Origin: Thelonectria olida
Taxonomy: Eukaryota > Ascomycota > Sordariomycetes > Hypocreales > Nectriaceae
Length of the DNA: 64,000 nucleotides
NCBI GenBank assembly: GCA_020736575.1
Contig: JAGPYM010000005.1
Coordinates: 1,240,001-1,304,000, forward strand
Reading direction: 5' to 3'
Shown: positions 19,970-32,124 of the stretch, piece after piece
How positions within the stretch are numbered: the first letter of the stretch is position 1
Layout of the letters: each line of letters starts with the position of its first letter
Position numbers and translations under genes: made by a program
Notes under the pieces: generated by a model
Database searches by the model: none
Told to the model about the DNA's origin: nothing
Seen by the model: only the letters and a program-made list of their open reading frames with translations

Positions 19970-21589
19970 GCTGGAGAGTTGTGGACTAGCGAACTAGCAC
20001 GATTGGCGACTTGGCGCGGATCAGGTCTGGACTACTTGGGGACGCGTATGCACATTTCAAAGACAATACCAGTCGATCGTTTAAGCATCATGCAGCAAGA
20101 GATGAAATGTGCCATGTTCTGGAATGCACTTTATCTTGAACGTGACGGCTTCCGCGTCTCTATGTCGTAGAAGACAATGGGTGCCGCACAGGTTTACCGA
20201 ACTGCTGTATCGAGCCGGCACATTGACCACGCAAGTCGGTCAGACGATAGAGATATGTCTCATTTCGCATCAAAGGCTGTGCCGCCGAGATGTCGTGCGG
20301 TTGATGTTGAGTTACAGCGGAAATTTGAGACAGGGAAGCTTTAGGAGAGACACATTAATCCGGCGGCTGATGACTATCACGTCTGACTCAGGGTGGGATT
20401 GGGCGAAGGTAAGGTTTGCAGGTGATGATTATCAATTGCAACGCAGACCAACATCGTCAATTAACGATTGGCAAACAAATAGCGGCAATGGCAATGCTCA
20501 GCTTCTATTTCAAGAGATGATAGTGAGGAAAACAACCAGCATCATGGGACTGCAACAATTCAATAACTCGACGCTAACACATGACCAGCGGGTTTCTCTT
20601 TTCTCACGGTGGGTATTCCAATCCAGCAATTCGCCAACCCCGACGTGACACGGAAATGCCATTCTGCATAATTTCCCCTGGCTGGTTGGTGGCGCCGGGA
20701 CAGCAAAATCTCGTGCATCAGCCTTCAATAGTGTCGGGAGCTAATGGGCTGCGTGGGCAAGCTGAGTCCATCTCCAGAGCTGATGAAGTGGCGGTTCCCC
20801 TTTTTGACTTGGCGCCGGAGTCCAAGTGACTGGTGTTTCCCACTGTTTTTTGTGCCTGGCAGCCTAGGTTTGGCGCCATTCCCGCATGCCCTGTGAGACA
20901 CTATTCTGGAATGTGGACGTTGCGCGCGAATTTGATGAGAGGTTGGACTCTGACTCTGAGGTCGTTCCTGCTGGTTGCGAATTAGAAGGAAAAAGGAATT
21001 CAAGACATTTTGAAGTAATAATTAGCCCGTGACTTGAACACGCGGCGGCCCTTTCCCTGCATGACGCAGGTACCGTGATGTCGCCGCTTCACACCCAATG
21101 GAACTTCACCTGCCTCCACCACCACCATCCGCAATTGACGACCCGCCAACATTCCTCCTGAAAACCAGCTCCTTGGCTCCTCTCCCGACAATCGACCACG
21201 CCCGTCCTAGAACCGCCCTTCGAACTGATTTCTCTGTCCCTCCGTCAGTGCCATCCTTGTCAGACCATCGATATCGTTGTAGGACCCGGGGTCTCTCTCA
21301 CGGTGGAGTTTATTGCTTTTGCATCTTGGACAATGAGTCTCGATCCAAGGCTAATCCAGGTAAGGAAACATGAGCTCTCGCGCGCACACCTTCATTTCTC
21401 GACGCTTCATCAGCCCTTGGAGCTGGAATCAACTAGCGGAACGGCTTTGAATGCCCAGATGCAGAGCCCCCTGCCCGGAACTATTTGAATCATGGCGTCC
21501 CCTATCCTGGTCGTGGCTTTTTTCAAGACAGCCTTCCACAGTTTTCTAGAGGTTCTTTTTGCAGAGAGCCTTGTCTTCCTGTTGCCACC
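19970..21589. other. Intergenic region, 1.6 kb, with GH81 promoter/leader
   Basis: No convincing gene. The right-hand 500 bp includes a CA/CT-rich stretch near 21105-21200 and the leader of the glucanase. An in-frame upstream extension without an ATG (21485-21589) was not used. Confidence 0.5.
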
Positions 21590-24246
21590 ATGAAGTCCAA
21601 TTCACTTCCAGTATGGCTGCTGTGGCTAACACACGCCCAAGGCTTGACCATCCCCAGCGTTGAACAAAACGTTGCCCTCGACGAACAGCACAACGAAGAG
21701 AAGCGAGGAGCTGCTGAGACTTCGGATTATTTGTCGACTTTTGCTCAATCCGATATCATTCCCGTCACTGAGAGCCTGAAAGTCACCACTACCTCAGCGC
21801 CGACTGGAGTTGTTGTGATCCCACCTTCACTGTCCGACGTCGAGCCTCAAACCACCGGTTTCGTGGTCACCAAAGTTGACGCTTCTGGAGAGGAAAAGCA
21901 AGGTCCTCTTTTGACCAAGCCTATTCCTAGCCCTACCTCACTTCTGCAACCTATTTCCTCGTCAGACTCAAAGAGGGACGAGCACCCCAAGGCCCTGTTC
22001 AGGATGGCCCAAGACTCAAGCAACAAGCTGTCCGAGAGGGCTGCCGCCGACATCTTTGCGACCCCAATTGATACCAGCGCCCCTCCCTCACTATTCACCA
22101 GACGAACTGATCACCCGGTCGCTCGTCTGGGGGTTACCAAGAATGGCCCTGTTGGTACCAATAGTTTCTACTCCAACTTCTTCCTCGGCGACCAGACTTC
22201 CCCAACCTTCACATACCCTTATTCCGTTGCTTGGGTTGCTGGGACGGGCGCTTCTGCCAGTTGGGGTATGTCCATCTCTCATATCGAAGCACGTCAGCGT
22301 GTATTTGGCGATGTAAAGTTTAACAAGGCCGCCGAATACTACATCAACCCCATCGGTATTCAGTCGATGGTCATCTCCGCCAGGGAACTTACCAACACCA
22401 CGGTCCTCACCATAGACTCCCTCACTGCCTTCTCGGCTCGCGTCAATCTGAAGAAGGACAGCAACTCTGCCCCTGCGATCCAGTTTCCCCTCGTTCAGGG
22501 CATTCCCTACATTACCGCCATCTTCAACGGAGCGACTCCTATGATTCAGACCGGCGTCTACTTCAAGAGTATGACTAAAGTAACAAAGGACCCGAAGACC
22601 GATGTCGCCAAGTACAACTTTGTTCTCGAAGATGGGACCACCTGGCGCCTTTACGCCCACAAGACCAAGGGTAATGCGCTTAGTCTCAAATTGAACAACA
22701 ACGGTGTGGCTTATGCTTCTGGGGCTTTCTACGGCACGATCCAGGTTACCAAGGACCCCAAGACCACTGGATCTGAGGCACTCCTCGATAATGGTGCTGG
22801 CATCTATCCTACCACTGTTAGCCTTACTGGATCTGTTTCTGGAAAGGTCGGCACCTACGGCTTCAAGTTCGCTCGAGCTGGCCACAAGTCTGGCAATATC
22901 TACATGTATGCTCTCCCTCACCACGTTGCTGTCTTCGACGCCGACAGCAAGGCCCGTACCAAGGCCCTCACGCTGCAATCGCAGACCAAGGGCCTAGCTA
23001 CTCTGGTTTTAGGATCTGTCTGGACCATGGTCGAACCTTCTCTACCTACCTCGATTGGTCTAGACCCTTGGAGTTCCACGAAGGGGTCCGTCAAGACTCT
23101 GTCTGCCAAAGCTAAGGCTGCCATCAAGGCCGTCGCTCAGGTTGAGATCTCTCAGGACATTGACGGGCAGGTCAGCCAGGATTCCATGTACTTCAGCGGA
23201 AAGACGTTTGCCAAGTTCGGCCAGATTGTGTATGTTCTTCAAGACATGCTGGGCGAGAAGGGCCTCGCCCAGGCTGGTCTGGCGAAGCTCAAGACGGCTT
23301 TCGCTACCTTTGTTGCGAACAAGCAGAAGTACCCCCTGTACTACGAAAGTGCTTGGGGTGGTGTGGTCTCGTCTGCATCTTACACAACTGGTGATTCAGG
23401 AAACGACTTCGGCAACACCTACTACAACGATCATCACTTCCACTACGGCTACCATATTCTCACGGCTGCCTATATCGGTTACTACGACAAGACCTGGCTT
23501 GCGGCCAACAAGGGCTGGGTCCAGTCCCTGATTCGAGACTTTGCCAACCCCAGTACTTCTGACCCCTACTTCCCCCAGTTCCGATCTTTCGATTGGTACC
23601 ACGGTCACAGCTGGGCTCACGGCCTCTTCCCCTCTTGGGACGGTAGGGACCAGGAATCCAGCTCTGAGGATATCATGTCGACTTATGCCATCTTGATTTG
23701 GGGCAAAGTCATCAAAGATGCGAACATGATTGCCCGAGCCCAACTCCAGCTCGCTGTACAGGCTCGCGCCATGCGTCTCTACTACCTCTACACCGCCGAT
23801 AACACTGCTCAGCCCAGCAACTTCATCGGCAACAAGGTCGCGGGTATTCTCTTTGAGAACAAGATCCATCACACGACTTACTTCAGCCCCGACATCGAGG
23901 CCATCCAGGGCATCCACATGATTCCTGTTCTTGCTCCTTCCTCCTATGTGAGGACAAACGCGTTCATTACACAGGAATGGAACACCTTTTTCGCCAGCGG
24001 TAAGGTTGACAAGTTCAACAATGCCTGGCAGAGCATCATCTACGCCAACTACGCCGCGGTCGACCCAGTCAAGGCCTGGAACTACTTCAACTCGTCGTCA
24101 TTCAACACAGTCAACCTTGATGGCGGAGCATCGCAGACATGGTACATGGCATACGCCGCAGGTAAGTCATCCACGATACTAGACATTGAAAGTAAGATGT
24201 TGGAGAACGCAATCTGACATTATGAGCAGCTCTTGGCGGTGCTTAA
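21590..24246 (+). CDS. Secreted endo-1,3-beta-glucanase, GH81
   Basis: 862-aa extracellular enzyme that cleaves beta-1,3-glucan inside the chain, used in cell-wall remodelling or in digesting other fungi and plant callose. Exons 21590-24161 and a last coding exon of only 17 nt (24230-24246); the 68-nt intron is GT-AG and the spliced C-terminus is ...YMAYAAALGGA. The start ATG has context GCCACCATG. Residues 1-18 form a signal peptide. A Ser/Thr/Pro/Lys-rich linker follows to about 150. The GH81 beta-sandwich then leads into the (alpha/alpha)6 catalytic domain. Likely catalytic residues are Asp614/His618 in NDHHFHYGY and Glu689/Glu693 in QESSSED, the four-residue spacing known for this family. 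Confidence 0.93.
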
Positions 24247-27200
24247 GCGCTCTGCCTGACGAATAAAATGTGGCGAAGCCATGCGAACTAAAAGACCAGG
24301 CTTTCCCCTGTATTTCGACTAGGATATGTCAGAACTTCCAAAAGGGTTGCTACCCGATTTTGGACATCGGCATAGCATTACCACGAACAACATTCATTTT
24401 TGGATACCTATACTCAGCGTTGACGCATGTAAGAGAAGAGAGGGGAATAGACGGTGAGAGATGACACAGGGTGCGATACCCGGACATCAGTTTGATTTGT
24501 ACATTAATAAGAGGGAATACTTGGGTTGGATTGAGATACCGATAGACTAACCGGCGTTTGAGGGGAAGGGCTTGGGAAGGCTGCCACCACCTACACACTC
24601 TTTGTCACCTACCTACATGAGGTGTTTTTCTTTACCAACTGCATGCAGCAGACTACAGACTACAGACGTTAGCTACATAGTTTAGCTACCATACTTCCAT
24701 TTCCTATAAGAGAGTGTTGAGATGAAGAATATTCACTGATTCCAGCAACGGCTGTGCTGTTTAAGTCTTGGCCCAATCAGAGTTGAGGTCTAGTGCAGGT
24801 GGCGTTGAAGGGATAGGCATTTCGGACCGTGGATACAACCGGCCGCGTCTTGGCAACGCCGGGCAGTGCTGAAGAAGGACATGCGAATCTGAGGGGTTTG
24901 ATGACGAGGAATTTGGGGCGTATAGCAAATCGGGATGCGCGAAAACTACAAGCACAAGATACTAGATCAGGCGAAACTGTCTTTGCCATCTATCTAACTG
25001 GATTACGAAGAAACTATGGAAAGGCAATACGCGAGGCAACTCGATGAGCGAGCAGAAAGGTGAAGTAGGTAGTGGGGGAACAAATGCAAACTAAGCCACT
25101 CACAGACAGAGGGTGACATTGAAACGCAATTGAGTGAGGCGAAAGAGATGGAGCAAAGCCACGATGATCGGCGCCAGGGTCTCCTCTGTTTTTTGGCGAT
25201 GCCCGCCAAGGCGAGGCGCAGAGCAAGGCACAAAGCAGCTCCAAGCTTTGAGCTGTGAGCATCAATGTCACTCACTGGCAACGAGTCGGATCGAGTGGAT
25301 ATGCCAAGATCTGGGTCACGGAGTTATTGGTGGAGCACTGGAGCCGGATGGAGATTTGGCCCCATTCGGAGTGAGAATTACGCGGACGAACGAGGGAAGA
25401 AGATTCGAGAGAGAGAGAGTGATGCGGTTGTGGCCGGCGAGTTGAGCGAGAATTGCACTTTGAAGAAGTGTTTGCATGGTTGGTTGTCAATGCTACCCCG
25501 TTGAAGGGCGGCGCAATGGATGTTCGGCAGAGGAAGAAGCGAAGCTTGCGGGCGTTTGACAGTTACTACGCAGTTAACAGGCTGATTATGCTGCAGCTAA
25601 ACCAGGAAGAGGAATGGCCGTTATCGATACAACTGCATCCGCGGCTGGAACGGAGGTCTTTCGACTTGGGTTCCACGTGTTCCGTGATGATGTCGTTTTG
25701 GTGTTGGAGTCAAAATGTGACGTCGCTACTCCAGCGAAGAAAAAGGGGACGAGCTTCGCTGTTAGCCAACGGCGTTTGGCATTTGTACCGAAGGTCAAAC
25801 CGAGTCGGCGTGTTCAGTACGTAAAAACGCGTGCAGGACAAAATGACGATGGTGGAGCTGGGGCGCGGGATGGGGCGGATTGCTCGGGAGTGATGAAATC
25901 TCGCATGGGCCGTGGACCTGTGCGAAGCGTGATGATCGATCGGATGATGACAAGCTGTCGTTTGGGTGGTGGACCAGGCGGGAGCAGCTCAAACGAGGCA
26001 AATAAAGGACGCCGCATATCATGAATGAATCTGGGAATTGTGATTTGCTCTGCATGCATGCAGTGTGTGTGTATGTGTCGTGTAGTGCCTTGAAAAACAA
26101 GCTTTCCTTGCCATGAGTTCCAAGGCGTAGCCAAGAAAAAGCTTAAAAGTGACACCGACGAAGAATACGGGACTTTGTCGAGGTTGGAATTGACTCGCGC
26201 AGCAAAGAGCAAGAGCAAGAAGCAAGGGAGCGCAAAAAGTGGGCGCCGTTCCTCGCTCAGGTTTGAGCTTGTCACAGCTCTCCGTCGTTCTTGGCTTTTC
26301 AGGCGTGTCGGAGTCGACCCCTGTCGGTCGCAGCATCTCACTTCTCACTGCGGGCCGCTAACTGGTTGGTTGGCGGGCTGACTGACCTTGGCTTAGGACA
26401 CAGTGACACACAGGAAGTGCGCCCATGGTTTTGCGGGGGGGTGCTGCCATGCCCGCAGTGAGATCTTTGGGGGCTATTTCCATGTCAAAAACGTCCATAC
26501 GTAGTCATAGCTGGGTTTTGAACGGAGCTGAGCGACAGCGAGAGTGACCATCAGCGGGCTTCGCTCTTATACCGTCTCTCACGTATTCAATCATCTCAGC
26601 TGTATTCGTCGCACATGCAGCTCCCCCAAGGTGATTGATGAACCCTTGCTGCTGCTGCGACACAGCAACCGAACAGCCAGCCCCACGTTTTCTGCCCCAC
26701 TAGTGACATTCTGATTCGATCATTGTGGAGGCCTCCCATTAACCTCCAGCGGTTGCACCGCAGCGAGTTCACTTCTCTTTTCCCTTTCAACCTCAGGTCC
26801 AACGTCCAGAACCCCAGAACCAGAGACACAGAGAGCCCGGCTGTGCAAGTCCAGAGTCGAGATCCCGAAACGAAACTCCAAACGAGCAGCTGCCACTCTG
26901 CCGCGTGCTGTGAACCACACTCCCTTTTTCGCTTTCTCGTGCCCTTTGTCCCATTCTCCTCCCCCCTCCCTCTTTACTCCAGGCGAGAAGAGGTTGGTTG
27001 TTCGTTTCTTTGCATTCCCCCGGCATTTCCGTCTCAGACAGTTTCGTTGTCCGGTGAGAAGAAATCGCAGCAAGCGAGGGCGTCGTCACCTATTTGAACC
27101 GCAGCCGACCCAGCCCCTCGTCGATCGATAGATATACGGTGAAAGGGACAACAATATTTTCCATTGATTCATCATCAATCAATCATGGTCTGTAAGTAAA

Positions 27201-27923
27201 TTAAGGTTCCCTTTAGCTCTTGGCACGCCGTCTTGACTCAAATGGTTCATGTTTCCCATGTTGACCTGAACCCACTCCCCCCTTCAAAGGTGTATCACAA
27301 GTCAAGATTAGCTTCACCACGCCACACTCTCTCCAAAAAACCCTTGCACCATACCAACACAGACAGATCTTCAGTCCTTCGGGTGCTATCTATTCAACCC
27401 TCGTTTCTTGTCTCTCCCTCCCACACCGACTGGTTGCACATTCACAGCTAGCGGTTGAGCTACCCTGATTATTAGGCCTACATTACTGCTGCTATCCCGA
27501 CCTCTCGCTAGCCGCCATACCTATCTTCCCCTCCCTCAGCTCTCCATCCAAGTTTCATACCTTTACCTACTCGTCATTCCCTCTCTCATCCCCCCCCACC
27601 GCTTCCCATCCTTTCCTTCATTCTTTTTGGTGTTTTTCATTGCCCCCTCTCAAGGGACCGACCCGAAACAGAGTTGTTGCCGAGAAAGCGTCTGGCAAAA
27701 GCAAATCTACCCACCCTTTATCAAGCCAAGGCTCCCTTATTCGTGCAACCCATTTCAACCTCAATCCTGGTCCTTTGATCTCCGTCCCGATTGCTCGCTA
27801 CCCCCGACCTTCGCGCTCGAGACATAATCAATCAATTGTCAACAGTAAAGCTGACCATGCCGGCGCCTTGATTCGCTCCCATTAACAGCTCTTCCATCTT
27901 TCACCTTGAGTCTCAGGCGCACC
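24247..27923. other. Large intergenic region, 3.7 kb, ending in the exchanger leader
   Basis: No gene can be supported on either strand; scattered frames of 60-175 codons have no family pattern and overlap one another. Contents: AT-rich 3' flank (24250-24760), a purine-rich block (25100-25900), GTGTGTGTATGTGT near 26064-26078, and from about 26740 a strongly pyrimidine-rich strand with CTCCCTCCC and CCCCCCC tracts. That strand probably forms a long 5' UTR, perhaps with an intron whose donor is CTGTAAGT at 27190-27197. Confidence 0.5.
27185..27199 (+). other. Upstream mini-ORF overlapping a splice-donor-like site
   Basis: ATG GTC TGT AAG TAA, a four-codon frame in the long leader 740 bp before the exchanger start. 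It overlaps a perfect GTAAGT donor, so the leader may be spliced here. Confidence 0.3.
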
Positions 27924-29662
27924 ATGTCTGGCAAATCGCATCACCACGTTCCCGACGAGTCGGCGCCGCTTCTCAACGGCGAGGCTTCGTCACGTCTTCA
28001 AGACTCCCTCGGCCACGTCCACACCAACGGCAATGGCAACGGCCACATTCACACTCGTCATGGCACCGGCGCAATCATGTTCCTCTTCGACTCGAAGCAC
28101 ACTCCCGGTCTAGACAACGAAAATATCTTTCTCAGAACTCTTGCCTACATCTGGCACGTCACCAAGGTCACTTTGTTGAGCAGTATGTTTTGTGCCCCCA
28201 ATCCATCGCCATTTGCCCACGGAGGTCCCCTGCTCCCAACCACTTGTCTCTGGCATCCATGACCTCATAGAGGCCAGGGCCAGGCAAAAAAATCGAATTG
28301 AAACCTCCCATCGAAAGAATAGCTGCTAACTCTGTTTGCTCGCCTCAAGACTATGTCAACTTCCTCCTTATTATGGTGCCCATTGGCATTGCCGCTGGCA
28401 AGCTGGGTTGGAGCCCGACCGCCGTCTTCACATTGAACTTCTTCGCCATTATCCCGCTTGCTGCCGTTCTCTCATTTGCGACCGAGGAGATCTCCCTCAA
28501 GTTGGGCGAGACCATGGGTGGTCTTCTTAACGCTACCTTTGGAAACGCTGTCGAGCTGATTGTAAGCCTACATTTCGAATACCAGATATGGCCTTCAAAA
28601 TACGAATTGGGAGAGGAGACTAATTGCTCCACAGGTCAGCATTGTTGCGCTCAAGGATAACCAGATCGAGGTTGTCCAGGCCTCCATGCTCGGATCCATC
28701 TTGTCCAACCTTCTTCTGGTCATGGGCATGTGCTTCCTCTTTGGTGGCATCATTCACCGAGGCGAGTCTGGCAACGGCCGAGAGCAGAGCTTTTCCTCCG
28801 CAACCGCTCAGACTACTTGCTCTATGATGACTCTGTCATCTGCTTCTCTGATCATCCCTGCTGCCGTACGTTACCATATGCGAGTATCTTATCTCTTGGG
28901 TAATTTTGCTGATATCTTTTATTGCAGTTGTATGCCGTGCTTGACCAGAGTGGTTCAAAGGACAAGACCCAGAGTATCCTCACCCTCTCTCGTGGAACCG
29001 CCATTATCCTTCTCCTCCTCTACGTTTTGTACCTCGTCTTCCAGCTCCGCACCCACAGCAACCTTTTCGATGCCGAAAACCAGGACAGCGAGGAGTCTGA
29101 GGAGCCTGAAGAGCCCGCCCTGGGACCAGTCGCCGCCGGAGGTGTCCTGGTTGTTACTACTCTCCTTGTTGCCGTCTGCGCCGATTATCTCGTTGGAAGC
29201 ATCGACTCGTTGGTCGAGAGCTCTGGAATTAGCAAGGCTTTCATTGGTCTGATTCTAATCCCCATTGTCGGCAATGCGGCTGAGCATGTGACCGCTGTGG
29301 TTGTTGCTGTACGAGACAAGATGGATCTCGCCATGGGCGTTGCCATCGGTTCCAGCATCCAAATCGCTCTTCTCGTCACCCCCTTCCTTGTCATCGTTGG
29401 CTGGATCATTGGCCGTGAGATGACTCTCCACTTCGAGACTTGTAAGTCACTTTTGCTTCTGCGCCTGCACCCGTCATGTTGCTAACTCGCTTTCTTTCTA
29501 GTCCAAACCGTTGCCTTTGCCGTCTCGGTTCTCGTCGTCACGTACACCGTGCAGGATGGCAAGTCCAACTACCTCGAGGGTGCCATGCTCCTCGGCCTCT
29601 ACCTTATCATTGCACTGGCCTTCTACGCCACCCCTGGTGATGTCATGGACCACACCCTGTAA
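27924..29662 (+). CDS. Vacuolar Ca2+/H+ exchanger (CAX/Vcx1 family)
   Basis: 458-aa cation exchanger that loads Ca2+ (and often Mn2+) into the vacuole in exchange for H+. Five exons: 27924-28182, 28350-28561, 28635-28865, 28928-29441, 29502-29662; introns of 167, 73, 62 and 60 nt, all GT-AG. The N-terminal 60 residues are cytosolic and His-rich. About 11 TM helices follow, organised as two inverted halves. Each half carries the family signature: [13 protein letters not shown] in the first, split by intron 2, and [13 protein letters not shown] in the second. An acidic loop ([14 protein letters not shown]) separates the halves, as in Vcx1. The start is the first ATG after the long leader. Spliced reading is continuous over all junctions. 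Confidence 0.92.
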
Positions 29663-30502
29663 GGCACGGGCACCTAGTCGGAACCGCCAAAACTACGATT
29701 TCCTTTTATCACTTTTTTAGGTCTCGTTGAGACCACTCTAGCCGATACGTTTTGTTTAAACCAGGCACGAAGCCTTCCACTGAAAAATAGGGACAAGTCA
29801 AATGACCGTCCACACAACTCGCGGGCCATGCCCTCGCTAATTTCTTAGTTCATTCTTGCCCATGTATTATTAGTCAGGAAAGTCGGCAGTGAAGGGAGGG
29901 ATTGGCGAACATTGGGCAAAGGACGACATATCAGAAAGGATTGTTTTTTTGAGAGTGGAGAGCTGGTTGGAAAGCTTCATGTCGTTGGGTTGTCAACGTC
30001 AATACTGTGTGTTTCATTGAACGGAAGAGGGAATGGACGAAAAGGTTCTGGGTTTTTCCTTGGTGTCCGCGTCTGGCTGCTCTCGATTTCCTTGGGTGCT
30101 TTTCTATAGCCGTGTGGCTGCGAAGTCGGTAGGTGGATGAAGGACAAAAGAAACCGTCAGCGAGATAAAGGGTTTCAGGTGCGAGAGTCACTGAGGCTCG
30201 TCAGCTATGTGCTCCTTTTCATTGAGTTATTCGTCATGTGTAGTGCAATAAAACATGAAAAAAATTGGACAAGGCGTATTAGCTGTGAACTATCCATGAG
30301 TTTGTTTTGGCGTGGTGTTTAAGCCTATAAAAATATATTTTACCCTTTCATAATTAAGTAAAAATTGCAACTTAGTCCTATACACTCTAACAGAAGGGTA
30401 CAAATGTTGATTCTATGTCGAGATTGACTTCTTCTTAAACTCAGTTGCCAGAGCCTCATAGATTTAAATAATTATCGTCGTCTCAACAAGCAGCTGAGCG
30501 TT
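29663..30502. other. Intergenic region before tRNA-Val
   Basis: 840 bp, no gene seen. An AT-rich stretch (30320-30470) borders the tRNA. Confidence 0.5.
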
Positions 30503-30576
30503 GGTTTCGTGGTCTAGCTGGTTATGGCATCTCGTTAACACCGAGAAGGTCCCCGGTTCGAGCCCGGGCGAAATCA
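30503..30576 (+). tRNA. tRNA-Val (AAC)
   Basis: 74-nt cloverleaf: acceptor GGTTTCG pairs with CGAAATC with one G-T wobble, discriminator A. The D-arm is TGGTCTAGCTGGTTATGGCA, the anticodon loop is TTAACAC with anticodon AAC, and the T-arm has GGTTCGAGCCC. It closely follows the eukaryotic tRNA-Val(AAC) pattern. No intron and no encoded CCA. Confidence 0.95.
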
Positions 30577-31038
30577 CACTTTTGATGGTCAGAAACACTG
30601 GTCACCCGAATTTTTTGGGTTGTGCGAGTGGTCTGTCTATTTGCAAGCTCGGTGACGGCGTGCCCAATATTTGGTTACGAGTGACTTTCTTTTGTGCGTC
30701 AAGTCGTCGGCGGAGGATCACCGAGTGCTTGGTCTGGGTCGTTTGTCCGAGTGCACCTTGTGTTTCCTTGTACTTGTACTTGGGTGGCTCTCATGACACT
30801 CTCAAGCTGCTCCCGGTTCGCCAATCCGCTCGCAGTCTTCTTCTTGATATGCGAAATCTCAGATGTGCCTATTCGAGTTGGAGGCAACTATTGCCTCAGA
30901 CCAACACGTGTAGTGAGGCATCCACAGCCAGTCTACAAAGTAATGCTTACATTGCTACCGGTATCCAAGAATGAGCCGAATAGTATCTTTCAATCTCGCA
31001 ACTCTACCGTCCTAACTAGTCTCAATCTAATCCATCCT
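30577..31038. other. Intergenic region
   Basis: 462 bp between tRNA-Val and the 3' end of the NmrA-like gene. No gene seen. Confidence 0.5.
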
Positions 31039-32124
31039 TCACACCCTCTTCGTAAAGTAGTTGTACCCTCCCTCAACCATAGCCACCGCCCTCCTCGACG
31101 CCTCATCAAGGTCCTCCTCGGGAAGCCCAAGCACCTTGTTCGCCGTGCCATTCTTCGCCTCAAAGTCTCCGTCGCCGTTGGGGAAAAAGGTCCGCGCGTA
31201 CATGGCCATCGCATGGCCCCGTCGCTCGCCGCTCGCTAGCAGCGCCTTGCCGCGCTCCCACCGCTCCCTGCTGCCCTCGTAGTCGATGCTCCAGTCCGCA
31301 TCCGTCGTCCCCGTCACCCGCTGCAGGCTGTCCAGCATCTCGCGCTGGTTCAGCTTGAAGCTCGACACGTACAGCGGCTTGTCGCGCCACTGGCTGATGC
31401 TGGGCGCCGTGTCGTTCTCGTCGTCGGGGAGTTCCTTGAGGCTCAGCAGGCCGGCGAGGGCGTTGCCGCACTGGATCCACGTCGACGTGTTGATGCGCGT
31501 CTTGCCGTCGTCGTAGAAGGTGGCCTTGCGGTTGGCAATGTCGAAGCCGTACCACTCGGGCGGGCAGGCGGTGGAGAACTCGTACCAGAAGCCGCAGACC
31601 ATAGCGACCCACGAGGAGTAGCCGACTTTCTCGATGGCGAGGACGCCGGCGTCGGCGCGGGTGAAGTTCTCCCCGGTCAGCTTCTTGTTGGTCAGGTCGG
31701 TGCCGTAGCAGTTGGGCATGATCCACTTGACGCCGGCCTTGGCGGCGGCCTTGACGAGCTTCTCCTGGGTGTCCTGGGGGGCGGAGACGGACACGGAGAT
31801 GGCGAGGAACTGCTGGCCCTTGAGGGCGGCGACGAGGGATGCTTCGTCGTCGTAGTCGACGTTGACGACGTTGACGCCGGCGGGGATGGGGCTGGTGCTG
31901 CCAATGCGGCTGATGGCGGTGACGGTGTGCTGGCCGGTCTTGACGAGGGATTCTGCGAGATACTGTCCTACGGAGCCGCCAGCCTATGAGGGAGTGTGTT
32001 AGTAAGACGTGAAGGAATTGGGGAGGAGGAGAGATGGATGTGGGAGACTTACGCCGACAATGGCAACTCGCTCGATCTTGTTGGTGAAGCCCTTGGGCTG
32101 GTCCTTTGCGTACTGCTGAGACAT
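31039..32124 (-). CDS. NmrA-like / isoflavone-reductase-like NAD(P)-binding protein
   Basis: 338-aa atypical short-chain dehydrogenase. Exons (minus strand) 32124-32053 and 31983-31039, with a 69-nt GT-AG intron. Splicing restores the Rossmann loop in VAIVGAGGSVGQYLAESL, whose Gly codons lie on both sides of the junction. Later segments are typical of this family: GVKWIMPNCYG, a central GYSSWVAMVCGFWYEF, and a C-terminal ELPDDEN region. There is no canonical YxxxK active site visible, as usual for NmrA-like sensors and isoflavone-reductase relatives, so it may be a reductase or a redox sensor. It begins the minus-strand metabolic block that continues to 39129. A typical CA-rich promoter lies upstream (32125-32260). 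Confidence 0.8.

Noticed and set aside
22091..22978. 295-codon frame antisense to GH81
   Set aside because: No recognisable motifs; codon-position shadow.
24162..24217. C-terminal read-through of GH81
   Set aside because: Has a GTAAGT donor and CAG acceptor; the spliced end matches the family.
25453..26024. Two overlapping plus-strand frames and minus-strand frames in the 3.7 kb gap
   Set aside because: They overlap one another, lack good starts and show no family pattern.
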